Of a stretch of 38,597 nt of DNA, positions 5,910 to 12,894 are shown one piece after another. A program made the translations under genes and the position numbers. The DNA comes from a virus, in the IMG/VR virus record IMGVR_UViG_3300037587_000320, positions 1-38,597 of that record. One strand, given 5' to 3'. Position 1 is the stretch's first letter, and every line of letters starts with the position of its first letter. The notes below the pieces were generated by a model that saw only the letters and a program-made list of their open reading frames with translations, was not told the origin of the DNA and did no database searches.

Positions 5910-6287
5910 ATGAATGATTTACAGCAAGAAATATACAACATAATGGATGATCTCCATGTTCTAGATATGGAAATAGACTCGTTAAGCGAGAAACTTGCAG
6001 GTATAGAACAGTCAAGTGAAGACGGTAATGATTTATTTGAAGAGCCGGACAAGGGATGGCGGCGTCGTGTTAGCTACGCCAGAAGAATGACATCGGTAGA
6101 ACTAAAAAACAAAAACAAAAACAGAATATTTAAAATTAACTTTTTGTCTATAAAAAGGGCAGAGTTAAAATCCGCTAATCATACTACTAACCAGAAAAAT
6201 GATTACACCAAGTTTAAGGCGTTTATTAGGAATTACCTTGGTGATGATGGATACAAGAAGATGTCGAGAGAATTTAATAAAATTTAA
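5910..6287 (+). CDS. Hypothetical coiled-coil protein (125 aa)
   Basis: Residues 1-35 form a heptad-rich helix (LQQEIYNIMDDLHVLDMEID). An acidic patch and then a very basic second half follow (WRRRVSYARR and KNKNKNRIFK). A C-terminal FKAFIRNYLGDDGYKKM helix follows. ACAAGGAAGCAGC precedes the ATG. The acidic-then-basic layout suggests nucleic acid binding, but no family is recognised. Confidence 0.6.
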   Translation: MNDLQQEIYNIMDDLHVLDMEIDSLSEKLAGIEQSSEDGNDLFEEPDKGWRRRVSYARRMTSVELKNKNKNRIFKINFLSIKRAELKSANHTTNQKNDYTKFKAFIRNYLGDDGYKKMSREFNKI

Positions 6288-6308
6288 TAAATAACCGAGG
6301 AAAGAGAA

Positions 6309-6581
6309 ATGTTTGATCACATGGATTCTGTTGGCTCAATAAGAAACATAAAAAAAGGCCAGTTATTAGTAATAACAAGAAAGCTGGACAAAAGACGTAT
6401 TTTGGTTAAATGCGCAGGGATAACAAACGATAACGAAGTGCTACTAAGTAAGGCCAAGAACGATTACTTCAACTTCGATATGTTTTTAACCGGAGAGTCC
6501 TGGGTGTGGCGAGTGTGGGCGCTTCCTTCAGACATTGAAATAACTGCAATAACAAACAATTTGAAAGAATTTCCACGCTAA
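6309..6581 (+). CDS. Hypothetical protein (90 aa)
   Basis: Beta-rich small protein with segments KKGQLLVITRKLDKRRILVK and FLTGESWVWRVWALPSDIEI. GAGGAAAGAGAA lies before the ATG, a strong ribosome site. No family is recognised. It is one of several small rightward early genes between 4671 and 6738. Confidence 0.6.
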   Translation: MFDHMDSVGSIRNIKKGQLLVITRKLDKRRILVKCAGITNDNEVLLSKAKNDYFNFDMFLTGESWVWRVWALPSDIEITAITNNLKEFPR

Positions 6582-6609
6582 ATAACGCCCACGGGCAAGA
6601 GGATAAATT

Positions 6610-6738
6610 ATGAAATGGTTTAAACGATTATATTGCCGCCATAATTATGTAAAAATAAATGGCACAGCAACGCATGGCACATGGAAATGCACGAAATGCG
6701 GCAAGAAGCAACGCAGAGAGTTGGCGGATTATTACTAA
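6610..6738 (+). CDS. Small zinc-finger-like protein (42 aa)
   Basis: The 42-residue frame starts MKWFKRLYCRHNYVK and contains CRH then HGTWKCTKCGKKQRREL. The one CXH and one CXXC pair (about residues 9-11 and 27-30) can form a zinc knuckle. Small proteins of exactly this pattern occur widely in phages with unknown role. GAGGATAAATT precedes the ATG. It is the last gene before a terminator. Confidence 0.7.
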   Translation: MKWFKRLYCRHNYVKINGTATHGTWKCTKCGKKQRRELADYY

Positions 6739-6762
6739 TTTAAAATAAACATACAAATCTGG

Positions 6763-6781
6763 AGGGCTGCGGCCCTTTTTT
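6763..6781 (+). terminator. Rho-independent terminator
   Basis: AGGGC (6763-6767), loop TGCG and GCCCT (6772-6776) run into six T (6776-6781). It closes the small-gene chain 4671-6738 and insulates the next promoter. Confidence 0.8.
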
Positions 6782-6798
6782 ATTGCGTGAAATAAATA

Positions 6799-6827
6799 TT
6801 GACGTGTACACGAATATAAACGATAAT
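6799..6827 (+). promoter_or_regulatory. Sigma-70 promoter of the replication region
   Basis: TTGACG (6799-6804) and GATAAT (6822-6827) are separated by exactly 17 bases. This is one of the best promoters in the window. It overlaps one operator palindrome and touches a second, so the downstream ribbon-helix-helix protein can be expected to block it. Confidence 0.75.
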
Positions 6828-6836
6828 GTGTACACG
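6803..6836. promoter_or_regulatory. Tandem GTGTACAC operator palindromes
   Basis: GTGTACAC occurs at 6804-6811, within the perfect palindrome CGTGTACACG, and again at 6828-6835. The centres are 24 bp apart, somewhat over two helical turns. One copy starts at the last base of the -35 box and fills the spacer next to it. The other lies just after the -10 box. The next gene encodes a ribbon-helix-helix protein, so autoregulation is the simple reading. Confidence 0.7.
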
Positions 6837-6856
6837 GACTAACAAAAGGAAGTTAT

Positions 6857-7048
6857 ATGGAAAAGTTAAATGTGAGATTTTCAGAAAGCACAAAAAAGGC
6901 TATAACAGCGGGGGCTAGCTGTTATGATCTTACCGACTCAATTGTAGCCAGGGCAGCTTTAAATATAGGGCTAAAGGCTATATCAGAATTCAATCACGAT
7001 GAAATAGTTAATTTCTACAATTGGATTGAAAAAAATCAAAAGGCATAA
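6857..7048 (+). CDS. Ribbon-helix-helix transcriptional regulator (Arc/CopG-like)
   Basis: The 63-residue protein shows the full ribbon-helix-helix layout: strand EKLNVRFS (2-9), helix A STKKAITAGAS, a turn, then helix B DSIVARAALNIGLKAI (27-42), followed by a C-terminal helix. Such proteins dimerise, and the strand pair reads the major groove of short palindromes. AAAGGAAG precedes the ATG. Its own promoter carries two GTGTACAC boxes, so it probably represses itself and possibly the replication genes downstream. It is the only recognisable repressor-type gene in the genome. Confidence 0.75.
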   Translation: MEKLNVRFSESTKKAITAGASCYDLTDSIVARAALNIGLKAISEFNHDEIVNFYNWIEKNQKA

Positions 7049-7050
7049 AA

Positions 7051-7070
7051 AACCCCGGTCGAGCGGGGTT
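7051..7070. terminator. Hairpin after the regulator gene (attenuator or antisense terminator)
   Basis: AACCCCG (7051-7057), loop GTCGAG and CGGGGTT (7064-7070) form a 7-bp stem. On the plus strand it is followed by AATTAAAC, a poor T tract. On the minus strand the A run 7047-7052 becomes six T, giving a classical terminator. It may therefore partly stop regulator transcripts and fully stop antisense transcripts from the replication region. Confidence 0.6.
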
Positions 7071-7103
7071 AATTAAACTTTACTATACGAGGTAATTATA
7101 ACA

Positions 7104-7829
7104 GTGCATTACTATAAATTCAACATAGCAGACTGGAGTCTACACACGGCCCATCTGTCACTAATTGAAGAGGCAATCTATTTTAGACTCGTCAATTATT
7201 ATTATGACACTGAGAAACCAATACCACAAGAAACCCAGATGGTTATTCGTAGGTTACGACTGGAAACCGAAGTGGGAACGGTATCGGCTATTTTGACTGA
7301 GTTTTTCACCTTAAAAGATGATCAATGGTTTCACTCGCGTTGCGAAAAAGAAATTAAAGCTTTTAAGAAAAAAGCCAAGGTTAATAAATCAAATGGGGCC
7401 AAAGGTGGTAGACCTCCCGCCAGTAAAGACTCAGAGAGTAACCCAGAAATAACCCAAACGGTTAGCGAAAATAACCCAGACATAACCTTAACCAATAACC
7501 ATAAACCAATAACCATAAACCATAAACCACCAACCAATAAACAAGTTATTAAAGATCCTTCCCGCTTCGCTGAATTTTGGGATCTGTATGCTAAGAAAAC
7601 TGATTCTAAAAAATGCGAGGCTAAGTTCAATAAATTAACCCGGGTCGAAATAGATCTGATATTCGAAAAGCTACCGCTCTACATCCAATCAACTCCAGAC
7701 AAGCAATATCGTAAAAACCCTATGACATGGTTAACTGGAAAATGCTGGAATGATGAGGTTCAATTAAATTTAAGCGAAAAACCAACCCACGAATTCAGCA
7801 CTCAAAACTACCGATCGGGGAATTTCTAA
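7104..7829 (+). CDS. Replication initiation protein, DUF1376 (YdaU-like)
   Basis: The 241-residue protein starts with GTG, with GAGGT 10 bases upstream. Residues 1 to about 90 are a DUF1376 domain: YKFNIADWSLHTAHLSLIEE, then RLVNYYYDTEKPIP and VSAILTEFFTL. A basic glycine segment NGAKGGRPPA follows. A low-complexity region rich in Asn, His, Pro and Thr (115-150) precedes a C-terminal domain with FAEFWDLYAKK and KNPMTWLTGKCWND. In lambdoid-type phages a protein of this type binds the origin and hands the helicase loader to it, like lambda O. The low-complexity part is encoded by an ATAACC/ATAAACC repeat tract that may itself be the origin. The next gene, the loader, overlaps by one base. Confidence 0.8.
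   Translation: MHYYKFNIADWSLHTAHLSLIEEAIYFRLVNYYYDTEKPIPQETQMVIRRLRLETEVGTVSAILTEFFTLKDDQWFHSRCEKEIKAFKKKAKVNKSNGAKGGRPPASKDSESNPEITQTVSENNPDITLTNNHKPITINHKPPTNKQVIKDPSRFAEFWDLYAKKTDSKKCEAKFNKLTRVEIDLIFEKLPLYIQSTPDKQYRKNPMTWLTGKCWNDEVQLNLSEKPTHEFSTQNYRSGNF
7441..7545. repeat. Iteron-like ATAACC/ATAAACC tract, candidate replication origin
   Basis: About ten copies of ATAACC or ATAAACC lie in roughly 100 bases inside the replication gene, followed by an AT-rich stretch. The lambda origin also lies within gene O and consists of repeats beside an AT-rich segment. The position and repeats fit an origin, but simple codon repetition could also produce the pattern. Confidence 0.5.
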
Positions 7830-8581
7830 TGTTCATTAAAAAAATGCCAGATACCCCAGAAATTATTAACTGCCATAAACACGGATCTTTTAATGTTAAA
7901 TACATGAAGCTTTTCGGCGGCAAAATAATGGAAACCCGTGAATGTTCAGATTGCATCATTGAGCGCGACGAGCAAAGCGCTATCGACGAAAGGCGAAAAA
8001 GAGATGAGCAATCTCAAACCCTAGAAACAAAAAAAAGACTCAAGGCTGGAATCTCCCAGCGAAACATTAACAAAACATTTGATGATTACATTTGCAATAC
8101 ACGGGAGGAGCAACACGTAAAAACGATAGCCGAAAACTTTGTTAAAAACTTCCCGGGTGATCAAAATATTTTAATGCTTGGCTCTGTGGGGACTGGTAAG
8201 ACGCTTCTAAGCTCTGTAATCATCGAAGCCTTGCTACCAGACTACCAATGCCTGATCATAAAAGTAATGGACATCGTACGAGCAATTAAGGGTACTTGGG
8301 GTGGCAAGTCAGAGCGATCAGAGTCAGATTTGATTGATATCCTAATAAACAAAGATCTTTTAGTCATTGATGAAGTTGGGACTCAATTCGGATCAGACAC
8401 TGAGAAGCTGTTTATTTTCGACATTATCGATGGGCGCTACCAGGCAATGAAGCCAACGATATTAATTAGCAACCTTGATGTTGATGGAGTGAAAAAGGTA
8501 ATTGGTGATCGTTGCGTTGACAGGCTTAGAGAGGGCGGCGGTAAAATGATCGCTTTCGATTGGGAATCAAAGAGAAAGTAA
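7829..8581 (+). CDS. dnaC: DnaC-type helicase loader (AAA+ ATPase)
   Basis: The 250-residue protein has an N-terminal zinc-type segment (CHKHG at 15-19 and CSDC at 39-42) and a charged linker (45-72). The AAA+ domain has Walker A GSVGTGKT (118-125), Walker B LLVIDEVG (177-184), sensor-1 ILISNLD (211-217) and the GDRCVDRL arginine region (227-233). This matches DnaC/DnaI loaders, which open the host DnaB ring and place it at the origin. It overlaps the DUF1376 gene by one base, the standard initiator and loader pair. The phage encodes no visible replicative helicase or polymerase, so it must use the host's. Confidence 0.9.
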   Translation: MFIKKMPDTPEIINCHKHGSFNVKYMKLFGGKIMETRECSDCIIERDEQSAIDERRKRDEQSQTLETKKRLKAGISQRNINKTFDDYICNTREEQHVKTIAENFVKNFPGDQNILMLGSVGTGKTLLSSVIIEALLPDYQCLIIKVMDIVRAIKGTWGGKSERSESDLIDILINKDLLVIDEVGTQFGSDTEKLFIFDIIDGRYQAMKPTILISNLDVDGVKKVIGDRCVDRLREGGGKMIAFDWESKRK

Positions 8582-8609
8582 TTTAAATTTAATAAGTGAG
8601 GAAACAGAA

Positions 8610-8834
8610 ATGAACAAATTAAAATTAAAGCCTTGTCCGTTTTGTGGTGGCGAGCCTGAAATGTGCGAGTCTGGCCCGTCAACAGCGCGATTTAACGAGG
8701 GGGCTGTTAACTTTGCTGTCCAATGCTTCGGGTTTGATTGTCCTGGCGTAAAGGCTAACATCTGGCAGTTAACACCTGAGGACGCAGCTAAGGCCTGGAA
8801 TAAGCGAGAGTCATTGTCTTTTAATTTAAGTTAA
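8610..8834 (+). CDS. Lar-like restriction alleviation protein
   Basis: The 74-residue protein matches the Lar pattern. LKPCPFCGGEPEM at the start gives a first cysteine pair. VQCFGFDCPGVKAN gives the second. It then ends with TPEDAAKAWNKRES. Lar of the Rac prophage lowers type I restriction and raises modification in E. coli. Many phage proteins carry this zinc-ribbon domain without proven activity. GTGAGGAAACAG before the ATG is a strong ribosome site. It lies just after the helicase loader. Confidence 0.8.
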   Translation: MNKLKLKPCPFCGGEPEMCESGPSTARFNEGAVNFAVQCFGFDCPGVKANIWQLTPEDAAKAWNKRESLSFNLS

Positions 8835-8848
8835 TAAGTGAGGAAATT

Positions 8849-9106
8849 ATGAGCGAAATAGACCAGATTATATTTGATATGTTTAACGAAAGATGGGTGG
8901 AGAAAAATCCATTTATAACCAAAGACATTAATAGCATGAAGAAACAGCTACACAAGAACCTTAGTAATCAAATCGACGGTTATTGGTCTGGCCATACCGC
9001 TTATCACTTAATGGTTGATGGTGGTTTTCTGATTGACTCAAAGCCAGGAACTGACAAGAGGTTAACCGCTTTAGGTGAATTATTCATGAGAGATTATAAA
9101 ACTTAA
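8849..9106 (+). CDS. Hypothetical small protein (85 aa)
   Basis: Mostly helical N terminus (EIDQIIFDMFNERWVEKNPF), then GYWSGHTAYHLMVDGGFL and a basic turn GTDKRLTALGELFMRDY. The helices followed by a two-strand LIDSKPGTDKRLTAL segment resemble a small winged helix, but the match is weak. GTGAGGAAATT precedes the ATG, the same spacer as the preceding gene, so both are probably co-expressed. The function is unknown. Confidence 0.65.
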   Translation: MSEIDQIIFDMFNERWVEKNPFITKDINSMKKQLHKNLSNQIDGYWSGHTAYHLMVDGGFLIDSKPGTDKRLTALGELFMRDYKT

Positions 9107-9126
9107 CTTTAACAAGAGGAAAGACA

Positions 9127-9567
9127 GTGGCATATAACGGCGAAGATCAGGAACAAAAACAGGTTTCAAAGTGGGGTAAATGCTCAGCTAGCGAATGCCA
9201 GATTCAAGCATCAATCAACACAGGCGAGTCATTATGCTCGTTTCATGCTGGGCAGGAGCGAATGTATTACCCTGAAATCACAATGGCAATTAACGAGTAT
9301 ATGGACGATTACAAGCGGTATTGCTCAATGATTAGATGGTCCGCAAAAGTGTGGGCGGCAAAAATGCCGATGCTGAAATCAGACGGGAAGGTCAATTTTT
9401 CTGACATGGGAGAGAATTTTTTCCCAACGGTTTACATTGATAGGTTTAGAAAGTATTTAGAATTAACAATAAAAGCCCGGGCCAATGATTTAGTAACCAA
9501 CCCGGGGCAGCAGGAATCAAAGCCATTCAGCGAGAAGTACACCAATGATGGTTTGTGGCGAGATTAA
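9127..9567 (+). CDS. Hypothetical protein with N-terminal zinc motif (146 aa)
   Basis: GTG start with AGAGGAAAGACA upstream. Residues 18-42 include GKCSASECQI and ESLCSFHAGQE, a likely CX4C...CX2H zinc site. The rest is helical with several tryptophans (IRWSAKVWAAKMP) and ends KYTNDGLWRD. It is not recognised. It lies in the run of small genes that follow the helicase loader. Confidence 0.65.
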   Translation: MAYNGEDQEQKQVSKWGKCSASECQIQASINTGESLCSFHAGQERMYYPEITMAINEYMDDYKRYCSMIRWSAKVWAAKMPMLKSDGKVNFSDMGENFFPTVYIDRFRKYLELTIKARANDLVTNPGQQESKPFSEKYTNDGLWRD

Positions 9568-9592
9568 ATAATTTAGAAACTAAGGAATAACA

Positions 9593-9760
9593 ATGAACGA
9601 AGGAAAAAAGAAAAGGCCGGGATGTGCTGTTAATGGAAGATTTCGCAGAGGCACAATGTTTGGTCTTTGTTGCTTCATGTTGGTTGGTGATAACTCAAAA
9701 TGCGGAGCGAATGAAAATAAAAAATGCAAACACAAAGTAGAAGTAAAGGATCTCAAATGA
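9593..9760 (+). CDS. Small cysteine-rich basic protein (55 aa)
   Basis: The frame encodes 55 residues, starting MNEGKKKRPGCAVNG. It has six cysteines, including GLCCF and KCKHKV, and many lysines. AAGGAATAAC precedes the ATG. The stop overlaps the HNH gene start (ATGA). It probably binds zinc. It is not recognised. Confidence 0.6.
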   Translation: MNEGKKKRPGCAVNGRFRRGTMFGLCCFMLVGDNSKCGANENKKCKHKVEVKDLK

Positions 9761-10158
9761 AAATGAGCAAAAAGCGACAAGACATCTATGACAAATCAGG
9801 CGGGAAATGCTGGTATTGTGGTTGTGAATTAGTCAAAGGGTGGCATGCTGATCACTTCCTTCCAGTTAGACGCAACAATATTGGTTGGTTATCCGAGGAA
9901 GCAAAGGATGCGTTAGGCGCTAGACCGTGCGAGCACCCAGAGAACGAAAGGGAGGGCAACAAAGTGCCATCCTGTGCTAGTTGTAACATTATGAAGTCAA
10001 GCCTAAGTATTGAGGATTTTAGGGTTCGTATAGGTAAGTTTTTAGATAGCTTGAATCTGTACACCAATAATTACAAATTCACTAAGCGTTACGGGTTGGT
10101 AATTGAAACAAGTAAGCCTGTTGTATTTTGGTTTGAAACTAAAGGGGATAAACAATGA
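9757..10158 (+). CDS. HNH endonuclease-like protein
   Basis: From the ATG at 9757 the protein has 133 residues. It shows CWYCGCEL (18-25), then GWHADHFLPVRR (29-40) with the paired histidines and Asp32. CASCNIMKS follows (73-81), giving the second zinc cysteine pair and the HNH Asn77. A helical C-terminal region follows. HNH proteins cut or nick DNA. Here it may be a free-standing homing or debranching enzyme rather than a packaging nuclease, since it lies far from the terminase genes. The ATG overlaps the stop of the preceding cysteine-rich gene, with AAGGATC upstream, and is preferred over an in-frame ATG 33 bases earlier. Confidence 0.8.
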   Translation: MKMSKKRQDIYDKSGGKCWYCGCELVKGWHADHFLPVRRNNIGWLSEEAKDALGARPCEHPENEREGNKVPSCASCNIMKSSLSIEDFRVRIGKFLDSLNLYTNNYKFTKRYGLVIETSKPVVFWFETKGDKQ

Positions 10159-10562
10159 AACCAGGAATAACTATTGAAAGATCCGAAAGGGCAGCTAAAA
10201 ACGGGTGGCATCATGGTTGGTATACTTGCACTTGCGAAAAATGTAAAAAACAATACTTGGGATCAAAGAGATCTTTTGAGTGTTCATCATGCGCTTATAT
10301 GGAAGAGGAGGAAGAAATAAAAACGGCAACAGCGGTTTTATGTATTGAAATATGGGTACACTGCCCACATTGCAACAATTACATTAATCTAAGAGATCCA
10401 GACGACACGAACGGCCATGACCATGACGATTGCGGCGATTTATTACAGCAATCATGCCCATCAGTGGGTCACTGGTCAGAAGAGCATGAAAAATTCGAAG
10501 TTGATGAGGTAACTTGTTCTCAGTGTAAAAAAGAATTTGATGTTCGTGGAATGGATTGGTAA
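10155..10562 (+). CDS. Multi-zinc-finger protein (135 aa)
   Basis: Four cysteine pairs are visible: CTCEKCKK (25-32), CSSCAY (43-48), CPHCNN (70-75) and CSQCKKEF near the C terminus. A histidine- and aspartate-rich loop NGHDHDDCGD lies between them. This looks like two zinc ribbons. It overlaps the HNH gene by 4 bases. A nucleic-acid-binding role beside the HNH protein is plausible but unproven. Confidence 0.65.
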   Translation: MKPGITIERSERAAKNGWHHGWYTCTCEKCKKQYLGSKRSFECSSCAYMEEEEEIKTATAVLCIEIWVHCPHCNNYINLRDPDDTNGHDHDDCGDLLQQSCPSVGHWSEEHEKFEVDEVTCSQCKKEFDVRGMDW

Positions 10563-10584
10563 TTAATAACCGGGGAGAAATAAC

Positions 10585-10770
10585 ATGAGAGAGCTAACGG
10601 AAAAAGAAATCGAAAACGCGCCAAGTTGGGCGACAGAATACTGCGCACTAGAAAGCTCGGTTAGGTTCAGCAATAAGAATTATTATCAATGGTTTGGCGC
10701 TAAAGTTATCGGCGGTAGAAATTGCTTTACTAGTAAATCAAAACTTAAAACAAAACCAATCCCGCGCTAG
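10585..10770 (+). CDS. Hypothetical protein (61 aa)
   Basis: Starts MRELTEKEIENAPSWATEYC and has an aromatic middle NKNYYQWFGAKVIGG. Short phage proteins with the ELTEKEIENAPSWA opening are common, and their function is unknown. GGGGAGAAATAAC precedes the ATG. It is followed by a non-coding gap with a conserved GTCAGACCACTAAC box. Confidence 0.65.
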   Translation: MRELTEKEIENAPSWATEYCALESSVRFSNKNYYQWFGAKVIGGRNCFTSKSKLKTKPIPR

Positions 10771-10772
10771 TA

Positions 10773-10786
10773 GTCAGACCACTAAC
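10773..10786 (+). promoter_or_regulatory. Repeated intergenic box GTCAGACCACTAAC
   Basis: The same 14-base box with one change (GTCAGTCCACTAAC) occurs at 14589-14602. Both lie in short gaps just upstream of genes. Here TGATACGAT, an extended -10-like sequence, follows 13 bases later. It may be a regulator site or part of an atypical promoter. Confidence 0.4.
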
Positions 10787-10831
10787 ACCACGCTAACGTG
10801 ATACGATCAATTAAACAACGAGGGAATGATG

Positions 10832-11377
10832 ATGAAAATATCAAGCAAGCAGTTACGGGCAGCAAAATTATGCCAGGCAAAGAACGACATTCGATATTAC
10901 TTGAATGGCATTCACATTTATAAAAACAAGATCGAAGCCACAGACGGACACATGGCCGTTCAAATGACAATGAGCAAAAGAATAAGGCGCGACATTATTT
11001 TAAACATTAATGGAGCGATTCCGAAAAAAGCTATCTCATCTGTTTTTGTGTTTGGGAAAGAAAACATTGTTAAAAACTATGACATATTTGGCGTCTTACT
11101 TAACGTTTTAGTCGTTGATGTTATCGATGGTAAATTTCCAGACCTTAAACGGGTTATACCAACCAAGTTTAAATCTGTAGATTGTATTGGTGTGAATACA
11201 TCATATATTGGACTGTTTGGTAAAATGTTCGAATGTCGATGGGGTGACATAGCAAAGCTTCAATTCACCAGTAAAAACGGGACAATGATGCTGACCTCTA
11301 ATAGTGTGTCAGTCAATTTTGAGTATGGCGATCCTAAATTCATTGTTATGCCGGTCAGGTTGGATAATTTAGATTAA
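10832..11377 (+). CDS. Sliding-clamp-like protein, DnaN domains II and III only
   Basis: The 181-residue protein carries the signature motifs of bacterial DNA polymerase III beta in order: NDIRYYLNGIHIYKNK (18-33), ATDGHMAVQ (36-44), DGKFPDLKRVIP (99-110) and the C-terminal FIVMPVRL (170-177). In E. coli DnaN these motifs belong to domain II and the end of domain III. Domain I is absent and domain III is shortened (about 68 residues against about 120). It could form a smaller ring, join the host clamp as a mixed ring, or bind and block the host clamp or its partners. GAGGG lies 7 bases before the third of three consecutive ATGs, which is chosen as the start. It lies in the rightward replication region. 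Confidence 0.75.
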   Translation: MKISSKQLRAAKLCQAKNDIRYYLNGIHIYKNKIEATDGHMAVQMTMSKRIRRDIILNINGAIPKKAISSVFVFGKENIVKNYDIFGVLLNVLVVDVIDGKFPDLKRVIPTKFKSVDCIGVNTSYIGLFGKMFECRWGDIAKLQFTSKNGTMMLTSNSVSVNFEYGDPKFIVMPVRLDNLD

Positions 11378-11395
11378 ACAACGAGGGGAAGTGAA

Positions 11396-11854
11396 GTGGC
11401 TATTAAAATGAGTGAAGTGTTTGAAAGTAAGCTAACTGGTCAAAGGTTATTTAAAGCGATAGACGATTGCGTTACCGGAGACGTTAAGTGGCTAACTCAA
11501 TACACAAACGCAGCAACAGCAATCAACGCATATGACGCCAACCAGCAAGAAATCGAAGAGCTAAAGGCGATGGTTAATAATTTAAATAAAACGCTAGATG
11601 AGTTTGATCGCTATTCATCAACTAATTTAGATTATCTACATAGCCCGTTTTGCCTAAAGGTTAGGGGCGCTATAGATAAAACCCCCGCTCAATGCCTACA
11701 AAGCGTAAAGGCTGATGCTATCGACGAGGCCATAAGTTGCATAGTCTCAAGGGCTGGGATTGCAGACGACCCATCACCTGAGTTGCAATCACATCTTGAA
11801 ACGTGCTCAGACTTCATGAACTACGCAAAACAGCTACGCGAGGGTAAATCATGA
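11396..11854 (+). CDS. Conserved phage coiled-coil hypothetical protein (152 aa)
   Basis: GTG start with GAGGGGAAG upstream; an ATG 12 bases later is an alternative. It contains a heptad helix NQQEIEELKAMVNNLNKTLD and the motif TPAQCLQSVKADAIDEAISC. That motif is typical of a widespread family of phage helper proteins of unknown role that often sit in replication or Ea-type regions. The stop overlaps the next ATG by 4 bases. The function is unknown. Confidence 0.7.
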   Translation: MAIKMSEVFESKLTGQRLFKAIDDCVTGDVKWLTQYTNAATAINAYDANQQEIEELKAMVNNLNKTLDEFDRYSSTNLDYLHSPFCLKVRGAIDKTPAQCLQSVKADAIDEAISCIVSRAGIADDPSPELQSHLETCSDFMNYAKQLREGKS

Positions 11855-12054
11855 TCAATTCAAGAATCGGAGATCTAATAGGTACGGGTGACGCTATGAT
11901 GTTTGATGATAACTCTAATTGCGACACGTTTTATATAACATGCCGACATGATGAGCCAGTACCGATTTCTAGGGATAGTTTTTGCAAAGACAAAACATTT
12001 GAACCGCCACACATTAAGCAGCGCCGAGGTAAACTCAAAAGGTCAGGACGATGA
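11851..12054 (+). CDS. Hypothetical protein (67 aa)
   Basis: Starts MINSRIGDLIGTGDAMMFDD and has several cysteines (SNCDTFYITCRHD) and a basic tail KQRRGKLKRSGR. ATGA overlap with both neighbours indicates coupled translation. It is not recognised. Confidence 0.6.
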   Translation: MINSRIGDLIGTGDAMMFDDNSNCDTFYITCRHDEPVPISRDSFCKDKTFEPPHIKQRRGKLKRSGR

Positions 12055-12314
12055 GTATCTACGAAGCAAAGATCAAGCATCACGACCTAATCGGCAATCA
12101 AGATTTTTATGATTGGTGCAGCAGTCAGAACCCTAACGTAAACTATGACGCAATCATTGAAGCTTATGAAAAAGTTGAATACCCACGAAACCGACCGATG
12201 GATTACGCGATAAAAAAAGGAATTCACGTCAACACGTATTACTCAAGATTAGCCAAATACATGGCGCTGGCCGAAAAATACAAGGAAGAGCAAAATGGAC
12301 ATAGCAACAGCTAG
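12051..12314 (+). CDS. Hypothetical protein, possible helix-turn-helix (87 aa)
   Basis: The C-terminal half NRPMDYAIKKGIHVNTYYSR has the rhythm of a helix-turn-helix (helix, GIHVN turn, recognition-like helix). The N-terminal half is helical with tryptophan and aspartates. It could be a small DNA-binding regulator of the late genes, since no Q-like antiterminator is otherwise visible, but this is only inferred. It overlaps the next gene by 20 bases. Confidence 0.55.
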   Translation: MSIYEAKIKHHDLIGNQDFYDWCSSQNPNVNYDAIIEAYEKVEYPRNRPMDYAIKKGIHVNTYYSRLAKYMALAEKYKEEQNGHSNS

Positions 12315-12495
12315 CATGATACTAAGCTGCACGACTAACACTCAACTTGCGGCGTTACATGATTTTTTCGAACTGGAAGTGGAAGAAATCAAAAACACCG
12401 GGCGAAAAGTTACCGTTTATTATAAAAACGAAACCAATATTAAAAGCCTAAGTCTTCCACTGGAATTACTTAGCCCAAGTGGTCGGGCCTCATAA
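12295..12495 (+). CDS. Hypothetical protein (66 aa)
   Basis: Starts MDIATASMILSCTTNTQLAA, with GGAAGAGCAAA upstream, and contains two short strands (GRKVTVYYKNETNIKSL). The 5' end lies inside the preceding gene in another frame. It is not recognised. Confidence 0.55.
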   Translation: MDIATASMILSCTTNTQLAALHDFFELEVEEIKNTGRKVTVYYKNETNIKSLSLPLELLSPSGRAS

Positions 12496-12543
12496 TCACG
12501 CAAATCGGGTTACAATAGGTCAAACAAATAATTCGAGGTAGTT

Positions 12544-12894
12544 ATGTTATTAGATGATGGTTTTTTAAGTATCGTTGGTACAGTGTGGGAGGTGGGACAT
12601 AGGCCAACCGGAAAAAACTCAGTAAGAATGAAGGGTGGCTTGTGGCGCAATGAAATTGGCATGGAAGATACCATAAGCGAATTAGAGTGGTTGTCTATTA
12701 ACGAAACAAATTGGAAGGGTGATGAATTTCTCTACATTAGAAGGGATCCAATTTGGGGCGTGATGTACCACAAAGATTATAATAATAGCTTTAATTGGTA
12801 CACTCGAAAAGAATGGCAAAAAACTAGATACTATCGAGGTCTAGATCAAAAGCCACGCTGTCGATTAGTAAAAGGCGAATGGGTGAAGCAGTGA
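12544..12894 (+). CDS. Hypothetical aromatic-rich protein (116 aa)
   Basis: The protein is rich in Trp and Tyr (GTVWEVGHRPTG, GGLWRNEIG, WKGDEFLYIRRDPIWGVMYH). It is beta-rich with a basic C terminus. CGAGGTAGTT precedes the ATG. It overlaps the NinB start region. It is not recognised. Confidence 0.65.
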   Translation: MLLDDGFLSIVGTVWEVGHRPTGKNSVRMKGGLWRNEIGMEDTISELEWLSINETNWKGDEFLYIRRDPIWGVMYHKDYNNSFNWYTRKEWQKTRYYRGLDQKPRCRLVKGEWVKQ

